A DNA stretch of 64,000 nucleotides from Moringa oleifera (GCA_021397835.1 JAJFZO010000902.1:1150001-1214000); one strand, 5' to 3'; shown: positions 37,971-49,280, numbered from the stretch's first letter. Program-made: numbers and translations. Notes: generated by a model not told the origin, from the sequence alone.

Positions 37971-40075
37971 TAAACTTCTCCTCCGACAAAACCTCTACTG
38001 CTACTCCTACTATAACCAAACTTCTACTGCTATACTACTGCACTGCCATTGCTACTCTATCTAAGCTACTGCTGCTATATGCTAGTGTTACTCCTCTAAA
38101 CTGCTGCTGCTAGTGCCACTTCGTTTAAGCTACTATAACTATACTGCAATTATTTCTCAATACGAACTACTATTGTTGTACGGCTACAGCTACCCATTTA
38201 AACTCCTTTTATTACTAATCAAAACTGCTACTGCTTGTGCCTTTCTATCTAAACTTGAATTGCTACTAATGAAAGCTTTTACTACTACTGCTACTCATCC
38301 AAACAACTATTGCCGTTGCTAATCAAGTTAAACTGCTACTGCTAATCCATCACAGCTACTACTCTCTCCGAATTGCTACTGTTATGCTCTTATTACTTTT
38401 TCTTTTAAACTTCTAGTGTTACAACTACTCCATTTAAGCTTTTTCACCTGCATCGAAATTGCTAATCAATTCGAGCTCTTACTGCTCTACTGCAACGGCT
38501 GCTCGATTTAAATTGCCAGTCTTACTACTACTCATCAAAACTGCTACTCCCACTACTAATGCATCCAAACTGCTATTGCTATACTACTACTGCTCTTTTC
38601 TCTGAATTACTATTACACTACAACTGCTACAATGCTATACTGTTATTGGTATTGTTATAGTGCTACTTTTACTGTTATCATGTTCACTATTTCTTTTAAA
38701 TAAATAGTATGTTATTACCTAAAAAATAGTAATGTACTCAAATGAGATTAGTAGCTTCTACTTACCAAATTGAGAATCCAGAATTTCATGATTGCCTCCC
38801 CTGGATTGCTAGTAAGAAATTCAATCATTTAGTTAGAAAATGAACCATGCTATCAAACGTATAGTTTAAAAAAAAAATAAAAAAACAAAATAACTTATCT
38901 TTACACAGAAGTAAGCCCACATGTTTGGTTCAGCTCTCCTGAAAGTCAAAGAGTTATGCAGCCCAACTCTAGTTCATAAAAATGGGCAATAAAGTGCATC
39001 AACTATCATTGCTCAAGAAAGGTGACAATTTACCTGTAGTTTCCCATCCGTTGGTTTCAAATCATCATCTGGTCTTCTCCTGTCAAGTGAATAGCTAAAG
39101 AATAACCTTTTGCCTCGTACTCTCTGCTTTTTCCAAATTAAAAAGGGTTAGCGGTAGCTGAGGATTTTCATGCCAGAAAATAGCCTTATTTCTTATTAAA
39201 TGTAGGCATAGATTTGACATACTGCGTTAAATAACTACGAAGAATAATTTAATGAAATATAATATCGTACCAGTAATTTGCGAAAGAGGAACATCGGCCC
39301 TGAATGCAACATGTGCAGCATAAAGTTTTACATCAACAATGCACTCCGTAATTGGGTGCTTCACCTGTATGCAATACTTGCTGACATTCATTAACACTAA
39401 ACATCTTAATAAGGTAGCTGACAAGCCATTTTAAACACAAAACGCCTTATACCAAAACCACAACAAAAACGAGGTCAAAACTTATCAACCTGATTTTTCG
39501 CATCCCAAGTTAAAAATATCATCTATGAAGATATTGACATGAATGAATACATGCAAATAAAATTTATGAAGTATACCTGCGGGAACAGCCAGCAAAGTAT
39601 ACCTGCAATACAAGATTGGGTATTAAAAAATGACATTTATTAGTGTCCATGCTTTTAAGATACTCAACAGTTACAGCTCAAAAGTAATTAACCATTTAGC
39701 GAACCTTTTAGTTGCTTGCTAAAGTTCCTTGATAGTTTTCAAAGGGACCAATGTAATTTGACCCTCCTTAACAATCTGTACCACACACATTAAAAAGTAA
39801 AGATCTAATAAAAACATCCTCTGAAAGGAGAAATGCTATTCTTCCCCTCTTATGGTTGAGAAGGTAGGATATCACTTGAATTCAATAAAAAAAATAGCAA
39901 AACAAGAAAAATATTATACGTAATAACCAAATCTAAATTCAGTGACAACAAAAAGAATGAACCTTCTGGTGCCTCCTCTCAATATTACAATCCCTGCAAT
40001 GAAAAGCTACAACATTTTCATAATGATCACAAAGTAGCTAAATCACTGTATTTCAACTCTAGTTAGAAATTACGA
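37971..40075 (-). pseudogene. ACC1 exon-array unit 7
   Basis: Standard unit, most similar to unit 6. A one-base deletion in the AESTRPKG exon near 39110 shifts its frame. The VEHP-type exon (39275-39370), EGQ exon (39590-39785) and RDC exon (39965-40065) are present. Confidence 0.85.
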
Positions 40076-41995
40076 TACATATCTAAACTTCTTCTCCGTC
40101 AAAACCTCTGCTGCTAGTCCTACTCAAACCAAACTTCTACCGCTATACTACTGCACTGCCATTGCTACTCTATCCAAGCTACCACTGCTATATGCTAGTG
40201 CTACTTCTCTAAACTGCTGCTGTTAGTGCCACTTCATTTAAGCTACTACAGCCATACTGCAATTACTTCTCAATCCGAACTGCTATTGTTATACAGTTAC
40301 AGCTACCCGTTTAAACTCCTTTTATTACTCATCAAAACTGCTACTACTTGTGCTTTTCTATCTAAACTTGAATTGCTACTCATGAAAGCTTCTACTACTA
40401 CTGCTACTCATCCAAACTGCTATTATTGTTGCTAATCAAGTTAAACTACTACTGCTAATCCATCACAGCTACTACTCTCTCCGAATTGCTACTATTGTAC
40501 TTTTATTACTTTTCTTTTAAACTTCTGGTGTTATAACTACTCCATTTAAGCTTTTACACCTACACCGAAATTGCTAATCAATTCGAGCTCCTACTACTCT
40601 ACTGCAACGGCTGCTCGATTTAAATTGCCAATCTTACTACTACTCATCAAAACTGCTACTCCCACTACTAATGCATCTAAACTGCGATTGCTATACTACT
40701 ACTGCTCCTCTATCTGAATTACTATTACACTGCAATTGCTACAATGCTATACTGCTATTGGTATTGTTATAGTGCTATTTTTACTATTATCGTGTTCACT
40801 ATTCTTTTTAAATAAACAGTATGTTATTACTTAAAAAATATTAATGTACTCAAATGGGATTAGTAGCTTTTACTTACCAAATTGAGAATCCCAGATTTCA
40901 TGATTTCCTCCCCTCAACTACAAGTAAGAAATTCAATCATTTAGTTAAAAAATGAACCATGCTATCAAACATATAGTTTTGAAAAAAACCAAATAACAAA
41001 ATAACTTATCTTTACACAGAAGTAAGCCCACATATTTGGTTCAGCTCTCCTGAAAGTCAAAGAATTATGCAACCCAACTCTAGTTGATAAAAATGGGCAA
41101 TAAAATACATCAACTATCATTACTCAAGAAAGGTGACAATTTACTTGTAGTTTCCCATCAGTGGGTTTCAAATCATCATTCGGTCTCCTCCTGCCTAGTG
41201 AATAGCTAAAAAATAACCTTTTGGCCTCGTACTATCTGCTTTTTCCAAATTAAAAGGGGTTAGTAGTAGCTGAGGATTTTCATACCAGAAAATAGCCTTA
41301 TTTCTTATTAAATATGGGCATTGAATTGACATACTGCGTTAAATAACTACGAACAACAATTTAATGAAATATACAATCGTACCAGTAATTTGCGAGAGAT
41401 GAACATCGGCCCCGAATGCAACATGTGCAGCATAAAGTTTTACATCAACAATCCACTCTGTAATTGGGTGCTTCACCTGTATGCAATACTTGCTTACATT
41501 CATTAACACTAAACATCTTAATAAGGTAGCTGGCAAGCCATTTCAAATACAAAACGCCTTATTCCAAAACCACAACAAAAAAGGAAGTCAAAACTTATGA
41601 ACCTGATTTTTCGCATCCCAAGTCAGAAATATCATCTATGAAGATATTGACATGAATGAATACATGCAAATAAAAATTATGAAGTATACTTGCAGGAACA
41701 GCCAGCAAAGTATACCTACGATACAAGATTGGGTATTAAAAAATGGTATTTATTAGTGTCCATGCTTTCAAGATACTCAACAGTTGCAGCTCAAAAGTAA
41801 TTAACCATTTAGTGAACCTTTTAGTTGCTTGCTGAAGTTCCTTGATAGTTTTCAAAGAGACCAATGTAATTTGACCCTCCTTAACAATCTGGTGCCTCCT
41901 CTCAATATTACAATCCCTGCAATGAAAAGCTGCAACATTTTCATAATGATCATAAAGTAGCTAAATCACTATATTTCAACTATAGTTAGAAATTA
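40076..41995 (-). pseudogene. ACC1 exon-array unit 8 (deletion between two exons)
   Basis: All six exon remnants are present, but about 190 bp of intron and exon edge are lost at about 41890. There the EGQITLAP exon runs directly into the RDC exon sequence. The AESTRPKG exon near 41226 has Asp for Glu (KADSTRPK). Unit length is about 1.9 kb. Confidence 0.85.
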
Positions 41996-44095
41996 CGATA
42001 CATATCTAAACTTCTCCTCCGTCAAAACCTCTGCTGCTAGTTCTACTCAAACCAAACTTCTACCGCTATACTATTGCACTGCCATTGCTACTCTATCTAA
42101 GCTACCACTGCTATATGCTAGTGCTACTCCTCTAAACTGCTGCTACTAGTGCCACTTCGTTTAAGCTACTACAGCAATACTGCAATTACTTCTCAATCCG
42201 AACTGCTATTGTTATACAGCTACAGCTACCCGTTTAAACTCCTTTTATTACTCATCAAAACTGCTACTGCTTGTGCTTTTCTATCTAAACTTGAATTGCT
42301 ACTCATGAAAGCTTCTACCATTACTGCTACTCATCCAAACTACTATTACTGTTGCTAATCAAGTTAAACTGCTACTGCTAATCCATCACAGCTACTACTC
42401 TCTCCGAATTGCTACTGTTATACTTTTATTACTTTTCTTTTAAACTTCTGGTGTTACAACTACTCCATTTAAGCTTTTACACCTACACCGAAATTGCTAA
42501 TCAATTCGAGCTTAGCTTTACTGCAACGGCTGCTCAATTTTAATTGCCAGTCTTACTGCTACTCATCAAAACTGCTACTCCCACTACTAATGCATCTAAA
42601 CTGCTACAGCTATACTACTACTCCTCCTCACTCTGAATTACTATTACACTGCAACTGCTACAATGCTGTACTACTATTGGTAATATTATAGTGCTACTTT
42701 TACTATTATTGTGTTCATTATTCCTTTTAAATAAACAGTATGTTATTACCTAAAAAATATTAATGTACTCAAATGAGATTAGTAGCTTCTACTTACCAAA
42801 TTGAGAATCCCAGATTTCATGATTGCCTCCCCTCGACTGCAAGTAAGAAATTCAATCATTTAGTTAGAAAATGAACCATGCTATCAAACATATAGTTTTG
42901 AAAAAAAACAAAAAAAAAAAACAAAATTACTTATCTTTACACAAAAGTAAGCCCACATATTTGGTTCAGCTCTCTTGAAAGTCAAAGAATTATGCAGCCC
43001 AACTCTAGTTCATAAAAATGGGCAATAAAGTGCATCAACTATCATTGCTCAAGAAAGGTGACAATTTACCTGTAGTTTCCCATCAGTTGGTTTCAAATCA
43101 TCATCCGGTCTTCTCCTGTCTAGTGAATAGCTAAAGAATAACCTTTTGGCCTCGTACTCTCTACTTTTTCTAAATTAAAAGGGGTTAGCGGTAGCTGAGG
43201 ATTTTCATGCCAGAAAATTGCCTTATTTCTTATTGAATATAGGCATAGAGATACTGTGTTAAATAACTATGGAGAGCAATTTAACGAACTATACTGTCGT
43301 ACAAAGAATTTGCGAGAGAGGAACATCGACCCCGGATGCAACTTACGCAGCAGAACATTTTACGTCAACAATCCATTTCGTAATTGGGTGCTCCACCTGT
43401 ATGCAATACTTGCTGACATTCATTAACATTAAACATCTTCATAAGGTAGTTGGCAAGCCATTTCAAATACAAAACGACTTGTGCCAAAACCACAACAAAA
43501 CGAGGTCAAGACTTGTCAACCTAATTATCCGTATCCTAAGTTAGAAATATGATCTACAAAGATATCGACATGAATGAATACACGCAAATAAAAATTATGA
43601 ACTATTCTTGAGAGAATAGCCAGTAAAGTATACCTGCGATACAAGATTGGATACTGAAAAATAGTATTTATTGGTATCCATGCTTTTAAGATACTCAACA
43701 GTTGCATCTTAACCATTTAGCGAACCTTTCAGTTGTTTGTTGAAGTTCCTTGATAGTTTTCAAAGGAGTCAATGTAATTTGACCCTCTTTAATAATCTGT
43801 ACCATACACATTAAAAAGTAAAGATCTCATAAAAATATTCTCCAAAAGGATAAATGCTATTCTTCCCCTCTTATGGTTGGAAAGATAGGATATAATTTGA
43901 ATTCAATAAAAAAATAGCAAAATAAGAAAAACATTATACATAATAACCAAATCTAAATGTAATGACAATAAAAAGAATGAACCTTATGGTATCTCCTCTG
44001 AATATTACAATCCCTACAACAAAAAGCTGTAACATATTTATGATGATCACAAAGTAACTGAACCACTAAATTTCAATTTCAATTAGAAAATATGA
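41996..44095 (-). pseudogene. ACC1 exon-array unit 9
   Basis: One of the better preserved units. The exon at 43632-43710 reads ATVEYLKSMDTNKYYFSVSN, against ATVEYLYSMDTGEYYFLELN in the family. The VEHP exon (43302-43400) starts VEHPIT. Catalysis in biotin carboxylases needs the Glu-x-Asn-x-Arg stretch (ELNPR); here it reads SVSNLV, so Glu and Arg are lost. Other exons: GGIHEF-type 42797-42840, WAYFSVK-type 42935-42985, AESTRPKG-type 43070-43205, RDC-type 43990-44090. Confidence 0.87.
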
Positions 44096-45260
44096 TATAA
44101 ATCTAAACTTATCCTCCATTAAAATGTCTACTCCTAGTGCCACACCAACCAAACTTCTACTGCTACATTACTGTACTAGTACTGTTACTTTATCCAGACT
44201 ACCACTACTATATACCAGTGCTACTTTTCTAAACTGTTGCTGCTAGTGCCACTACGTTTAAGTTTCTACAGCTATACTGTAACTACTTGTCAATCCCAAC
44301 TACTACTGTTATACTACTACAGCTACCCGTTTAAACTCCTACTACTACTCATCAAAACTGCTACTGCTTGTGCTTTTCTATCTAAACCGCAATTACTACT
44401 CATGAAAGCAGCTACTACTACTGCTACTCATCAAAATTGCTACTACCACTACTAATCAAGCTAAAGTGCTACTGGTAATCCATCTTAACTATTCTTCTAT
44501 CCAAACTGTTAGTGTTATATTGCTACTGCTTCTCCTTTAAACTGCTACTGTTACAACTACTTCATTTAAGCTGCTATAATTATACCAAAATTGATACTCA
44601 AAATTTTAACACACTCAAATAAAATTAATAACTTCTACTTACCAAATTGAGAATCTCAGAATTCATGAATGCCTCCTCTAAACTGCAAGTAAGAAATTTA
44701 ATCACTTAGGTAGAAAATGGACCATGCTATCAATATATAGTTTTGAAAAGAAAAAAAATAAAATAAATTATCTTTACAAAAGGGCAAGCCCACACATTTG
44801 GATTGCTTTTGAAATTCAACTCTTTTAAAAGTCATAGAATTATGCAGCTCAACTCTAGTTCGTAAAAATGAGGAATAAAATGCGTCAACGGTGACTGCTC
44901 AAGAAACCTAACAATTTACCTGTACTTTCCCACTGGTAGGTTTAAAACCATCATGTGGATCTTCATTTGTCACATGAACAACTACACAATGACCTTTCGA
45001 CCTAGAGCTATTTCTCTTGTCAAAATCAAAAGGGGTTAGTAGTAGTTAATGTTATTTCTGATTAAATATAAGCATATACTACATTAAATGACTAAGGAAA
45101 AAAGTTTAATGAACTTCACTATTGTACCCAAAATTTGCCAAAGAGGAACACCCATCCTGATTGCAACTTGAGCGGCTGGAAGGTTTACTTCGGCAATCCA
45201 CTCTGCAACTAGGTGCTCCATCTATATCTAGTACATAATGATATTCATTAACATTAAACG
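44096..45260 (-). pseudogene. ACC1 exon-array unit 10, least decayed in sequence
   Basis: Four exon remnants in order on the minus strand. 45128-45221 reads MEHLVAEWIAEVNLPAAQVA then IRMGVPLWQI. 44920-45048 reads LTPFDFDK, SKGHCVVVHVTNEDPHDGFK, PTSGKVQ. 44773-44826 reads ELNFKSNPNVWACPFVK. 44641-44684 reads RGGIHEF, a stop, DSQFG. These match plant ACC1 (NLPAAQVAVGMGIPLWQ, GHCVAVRVTSEDPDDGFKPTSGKVQ, ELSFKSKPNVWAYFSVK, GGIHEFSDSQFG) better than any other unit. The exon with FYGMEHGGGYDAW is not found. The EGQITLAP and RDC exons are also absent; a 14-3-3 remnant lies beyond. The enzyme cannot be made from this fragment. Confidence 0.9.
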
Positions 45261-45483
45261 TCTCAATAAGATAACAAGCGTACAGTACCTTATATAGCTC
45301 ATCTAGGTGGTCCTGTAGAAAGCATAGCACACATACATCACACCAGACCTAAGTCATTGGATTACCATCAAAAACTAAAATGAAGTTTAGTATAGCCTTC
45401 TTTTACAAGTTCAGCTCTATGTGTGTGAAAGAGAGTGAGGGTGAAAGAGACAGAGAGAGAAAGAGAGATTCTGCACTGACTTG

Positions 45484-45596
45484 TGCATCTGAAGTCCCGA
45501 GAGTGAGGTTATCCCTTAAGAGTTGCATGATAAGAGAGCTATCCTTTTTATTCTTCTCCAAAGCATCAAGCTCAGCAATGGCTTCGTTAAAATGCC
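45484..45596 (-). pseudogene. 14-3-3 protein exon remnant
   Basis: Minus-strand translation reads [20 protein letters not shown] followed by [17 protein letters not shown]. This is the near-C-terminal helix region of plant 14-3-3 proteins ([36 protein letters not shown]). 14-3-3 dimers bind phosphoserine motifs of client proteins. The near-invariant Trp is Gly here, and one base is inserted at the exon start. The sequence ends in AAGTCAGT, which could be a decayed donor. A possible earlier trace (QACLLAR, near 45800) is too short to call. It lies in the same orientation just upstream of ACC unit 10, so two unrelated genes are juxtaposed. Confidence 0.8.
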
Positions 45597-45599
45597 TTA

Positions 45600-47200
45600 A
45601 ATAAAAGTACAATGAGGGTAATTTAGGTAATCTCTAATAGTTAGCAAAGAAACAATCTTCAATTTTTGATTTGACATCAGTAAACAATAAGAGATTAAAA
45701 ATAAGATGATTTACATGGCTGAATCAATATTGCAAAAAATGGAACGACAACATTCAACATAAGATAGTTTCTACGAAGCATATGAACATCCTGGCAAGCA
45801 AACAAGCCTGATAAAATTAGATAAGCACAAACTGTAGTGCTTGCAGTTCCACTACCTTGCTTGAAAGGCTTTGCTCTCTCAAAAGGCTATCTTTTAATAT
45901 GCATTTAAATATTACAAAGACTTCAACTAAAATACGTTGTGGATATGTTCCCTCGCATGAGTATTCCTCAGTGTAAATTCTATTAATGAATCTACATTCA
46001 TGTTTCTCTAGTCTCCACTATTGTTTTGTGACTTAAGTACACGTGCATGCACATGGAGAACTGGCTAAATGGGCTACATGACACTTTGATAAAATTTTTG
46101 ATTTTTGTAACCTCCAAATGGATATGATATTTAGTACTAGCACTAATGCTGTAAAATCCATTACAATACTTAATCATAAAAAGCAAAAAGTAACAAGTAA
46201 AAAAGCATAAAAAGGTCACATGAAAACTAAATTGACCAGAACAAAAAAAAAAAATCCAACAAAATCAAGAAAACACATGCAAGAAAAAAACAATAGGCAA
46301 GAAACTTAAAGAAAATCCAAGACAATCCTATCATCATATATATGACTTTTTTCTCCAACCATCCAAGTTTTCAATTGATTTATTGCCTGGTAAAGATATT
46401 ATCTTTATTCTTGTACAATCTCTTTCTCAACAAGGAACTTGGTGTAAGAGATATAGTTAACATTGAGATTCTAAGCAAAGAGGTGACAACCACATAAAAG
46501 GATTCATAACTAGTTAGTCAATCAAGAAAAATTATTGCACAATTAAGTTTTAGTGCCATAGTTACTAATTCTTTCTTGAAGACACTGGATGTCAAGAGTA
46601 ACTCTGGCCATATGACTTGGGATCCATGATATGAACATACAATGCCATGGAAGAAAACAAGAAACACCATTTTAGAAGTTAAAGAGACTATAGGGACTCC
46701 ACATACCACAGGTCATATTGTAAACTGCATGGTTGATGAGCAGAAATCATAATTTGGTCCAGGTGAAATTTTGAGAAACATAATTCGGAAGAGGAAGAAA
46801 ATGAGGGTGAAGCTCTCTCGAAAAAGCAGGTCACTGCTAGGTGTAGAACGATAAATATTAAAATTCAAAGTCTGGCTAAATAATTGAAACCAATACCTCC
46901 AACTATGAATAACGTTCCTGTGATCCAAAGGTTAGTCGAATATCCATAAAATCAAAATAGTAAAGAGTCTTACAATAAAAAGTACAGGTGTGTAACCCAA
47001 GTACTGGAAAGCAGCACCACCAGCACCCTGCAAAATTGAACCTAGTGTTGGCAACATTTCAAATATGCCATGCGATTAACATAACAAGAAACCCAAAATT
47101 TACAGCACATTTAGCCTTAAGAAGCAGAAAAGAAAATAAAAAAAAAAGAATTCTCACTTGCTGTAGTGTGACAATGATATCGATTTTTTTTCCCTCTAGG
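45600..47200. other. Noncoding DNA with unassigned exon-like pieces
   Basis: Two minus-strand stretches look like membrane-protein exon pieces. 46988-47040 reads GAGGAAFQYLGYTPVLFIV and ends at a GTAAGA. About 46875-46925 reads GTLFIVGGIGFNYLARL after a CACAG. I do not recognise the protein. Near 46240-46310 the wording (ATCCAACAAAATCAAGAAAA) resembles one segment of the A-rich repeat family. Other open frames here have no recognisable domain. Confidence 0.35.
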
Positions 47201-47202
47201 TC

Positions 47203-48102
47203 ATTAAATTGTTTATGTTGGCTCTTCCAATTTGAATGAAGATCTGATTAGAGAAAGTTTTAGTAGCTAAGAAACCCTTATTTAGGCTTGTTTGACACCA
47301 GGAGTTAAAGCTGCTGGACTCCATGGTTAGCTATGATGCCCACTCAGAGTAAAGGAAAAAAACGACAAGCTCCCATCATAGTTACTTATGGCAAATTATG
47401 TCTTGTTCATCATCTCCCTTGTACATTTCCTATGACTCCCTCTAGCTAAACTGTTAAAATCTATTGATAATCAGCAAGAGTTGCTGGAAACAGCACTACC
47501 ACATAACAATGGTAGGTCAAAATATCATCATCAACATAACTTGTTTGCAGAGCAACTAAGGAATCATACATAAGTAGCAACATCTTATAAAAGGGTTTAA
47601 CTAAAGCATTAAACACAAGATTTTAGAAGAGCTTAAACAAGAAGCCGTACCATACTGAGGTTGATGTGGATCGCACATGTGGTATGGATAAAAGCACTGC
47701 CCTTCATTGTGCTGCTTCCAGTGGATCTGTTAATGCAGCAGATTTAATTAAGCTGCTTTTATCTATAGGCACTGATCCAAACTGCATGGATGCCGATGGT
47801 TATCATCCTGTTGATGTTATCTTTGATCATCCAAGGCTCTAAAGCATGAGAATTTCTCTTGAAGTGCTTCTGCTTGCTCTATAAGTAGGAGGAAACTAGG
47901 GTGTGCATTAATAGCTCAAATTCTGGCTCACCTATTCATTCTTCCGCACCAGAGAATGGGCTCTCACATTCTCCTTCTGAATCGGTATCTTCTCTCGTGG
48001 TTTTAAAATCTAATGATGTTCCTGCTGGCAGTAGAGAAGAAAGAGTATCCAACTGATCCATCCCTACCTGAAATAAAGAATAGCATTTATGCCAAAACTT
48101 GA
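47203..48102 (+). pseudogene. CCCH zinc-finger/ankyrin protein fragment, best-preserved copy
   Basis: 47660-47840 encodes VDVDRTCGMDKSTALHCAAS then LIKLLLSIGTDPNCMDADGY and HPVDVIFDHPRL. This is a close match to the second ankyrin repeat and following linker of plant tandem-CCCH proteins. After a stop and frameshift, 47925-48045 encodes NSGSPIHSSAPENGLSHSPS. The frame then shifts to KEYPTDPSLPEIKNSIY, ending near 48102. That last motif normally directly precedes the CCCH fingers, which are absent. A QAPIIVTYG trace near 47375 may be the first ankyrin repeat. These proteins regulate mRNA in stress and hormone responses; this copy is truncated and frame-broken. It shares its 5' 450 bases with 4733-5183. 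Confidence 0.85.
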
Positions 48103-48109
48103 TATCTTC

Positions 48110-48290
48110 CCTTGTTTCCTTGTTTCTTCTTGAAACGTGAATGTTTTCTATCGATCTGCTTTCTCAAGGAATAGAAGGGGATTTTGAGAGAGAGAGAAGG
48201 GCGAGAGAGAGCAGCAGAGGAGGAAGAAGGTGCCGAAGGCCTGAGCATTTAAATAGCTGCCCAATCTTATTTTAAAAACGTGCATGTATG
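48110..48290. repeat. Single unit related to the 165-bp array
   Basis: Contains GTTTCTTCTTGAA, TTCTCAAGGAAT, TTTTGAGAGAGAGA, GCAGCAGAGGAGGAAGAAGG and TTTAAATAGCTGCCCAAT in the same order as array units at 5486-8030 and 55777-58190. It also has extra sequence (ATCGATCTGC region) not found in the array. It stands alone directly after the CCCH/ankyrin fragment, the same neighbour the arrays have. On the minus strand it is pyrimidine-rich, like a plant 5' untranslated leader. Confidence 0.8.
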
Positions 48291-48299
48291 GTTTTTTTC

Positions 48300-48767
48300 T
48301 TGGTTATTCACCTTATCAGAACTTTCAATGGTGTGATTGTTTCCCCACCTATGATCTACTGTTATGTAGTTCAATTTGATGTATAATCCAAAATATACCA
48401 TTCACGGGCTTCTCTGGTTTCCTTCTTTCCTCTGGCCTGTTATGTTCTATCTCTGATGTAGTATCTAACAAACATATTATAAGGTTGCTCCAAAGTTGCT
48501 TCTTTCTCAAGCTACAACATCTCCTAAACCTAAAACTCAGCAGACATATGACAAGAAACGCAATGCCTTCAGTAGCAAAATGACAGACAATGAAGAGTAA
48601 ATCTATGCCATAATATGACAAAGTCAAGCAAGTTTCCAGTGAACCAAGAGCTTCATCAATTCAATTATTTCAATCCATCATGTTTTCGTTTTCTAGCTAA
48701 GATAACATATTTTCAACTTGGTAACTAATTATTACTAATGTTTATAACATTCAGAAACATTTATCTT
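48300..48767. other. Noncoding DNA, nothing recognised
   Basis: A 92-codon minus-strand frame (48349-48627) with a hydrophobic first half is the only coding-like item. It has no family I recognise and no repeat partner in the window. Confidence 0.35.
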
Positions 48768-49280
48768 GCCTTGATTTCAAGGCTGAAGCTGAATAGAGAA
48801 AATCAAAAGTAATATCTCTCCAGACTGCTAACACCATAAAACACATACCCGAAGAATGCCTCAAGATATACAGCAAGTATTTTGCCATGATTCCAAATAA
48901 AGCTCGGTAAAGAAATAAAAACAATTCAACTTTTATTAACTGCAAACGTTATTAAAAAGAAGTGAGCAAGAGAATTTACCTGAGCCACTCATTTGCCATA
49001 GTAAACAAGATTGGGTTGTAAGGGAAATAGGAATCCCAATTCATCCGGTGCCTATTTGAAAAGTGCTGTAAATGTCTGGAGATTTTGGAAGAGAAATAAC
49101 AGGAGGGCGATCAAGAGAAGCCAAAGCCATGAAAGTGCAGCATGAAGGAGGCTTGCTAATCTGAAGTTGCTGAAGTCGGAACTGAAGCTGCTGCCCTATT
49201 CTTGATTTTGAGGGAAGTACAACACAGGGCACAACATCGAACCAGTGGCTTGAGATCTTCCCCTGTTTTCGTGTTTCTTT
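48768..49280 (-). repeat. 510-bp tandem duplication, copy 1, with exon-like sequence
   Basis: Repeated immediately at 49281-49786 with few changes. On the minus strand, 49052-48987 reads MNWDSYFPYNPILFTMANEW, ending in a CTCAG/GTAAATT donor-like junction. About 80 bases on, a continuous stretch (FIWNHGKILAVYLEAFFGYV then FYGVSSLE) follows an AG. Another frame upstream gives MALASLDRPPVISLPKSPDI. It looks like the first exons of a minus-strand gene, but I do not recognise it and stops interrupt the possible joins. Confidence 0.6.

Larger units (their letters stand above)
25045..45260 (-). repeat. Head-to-tail array of ~2.1-kb units built from ACC1 exons
   Basis: Ten units plus one partial unit, all in the same orientation. 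The exon containing the AESTRPKG-like motif recurs near 25977, 28095, 30948, 32779, 34890, 37000, 39112, 41226, 43148 and 45000; typical spacing is 2110-2118 bp, with longer or shorter intervals where units carry indels. Each full unit holds six exon remnants of the biotin-carboxylase part of homomeric acetyl-CoA carboxylase, in gene order on the minus strand. A CTGCTACT-rich intron-like block follows. Adjacent units 6 and 7 are nearly identical over long stretches, as expected from unequal exchange or conversion. Confidence 0.9.

Noticed and set aside
25045..45260. CRISPR-like or prokaryotic repeat array
   Set aside because: Repeat units are 2.1 kb with eukaryotic exons and introns. No short regularly spaced repeats with unique spacers, and the rest of the window is plant-like.
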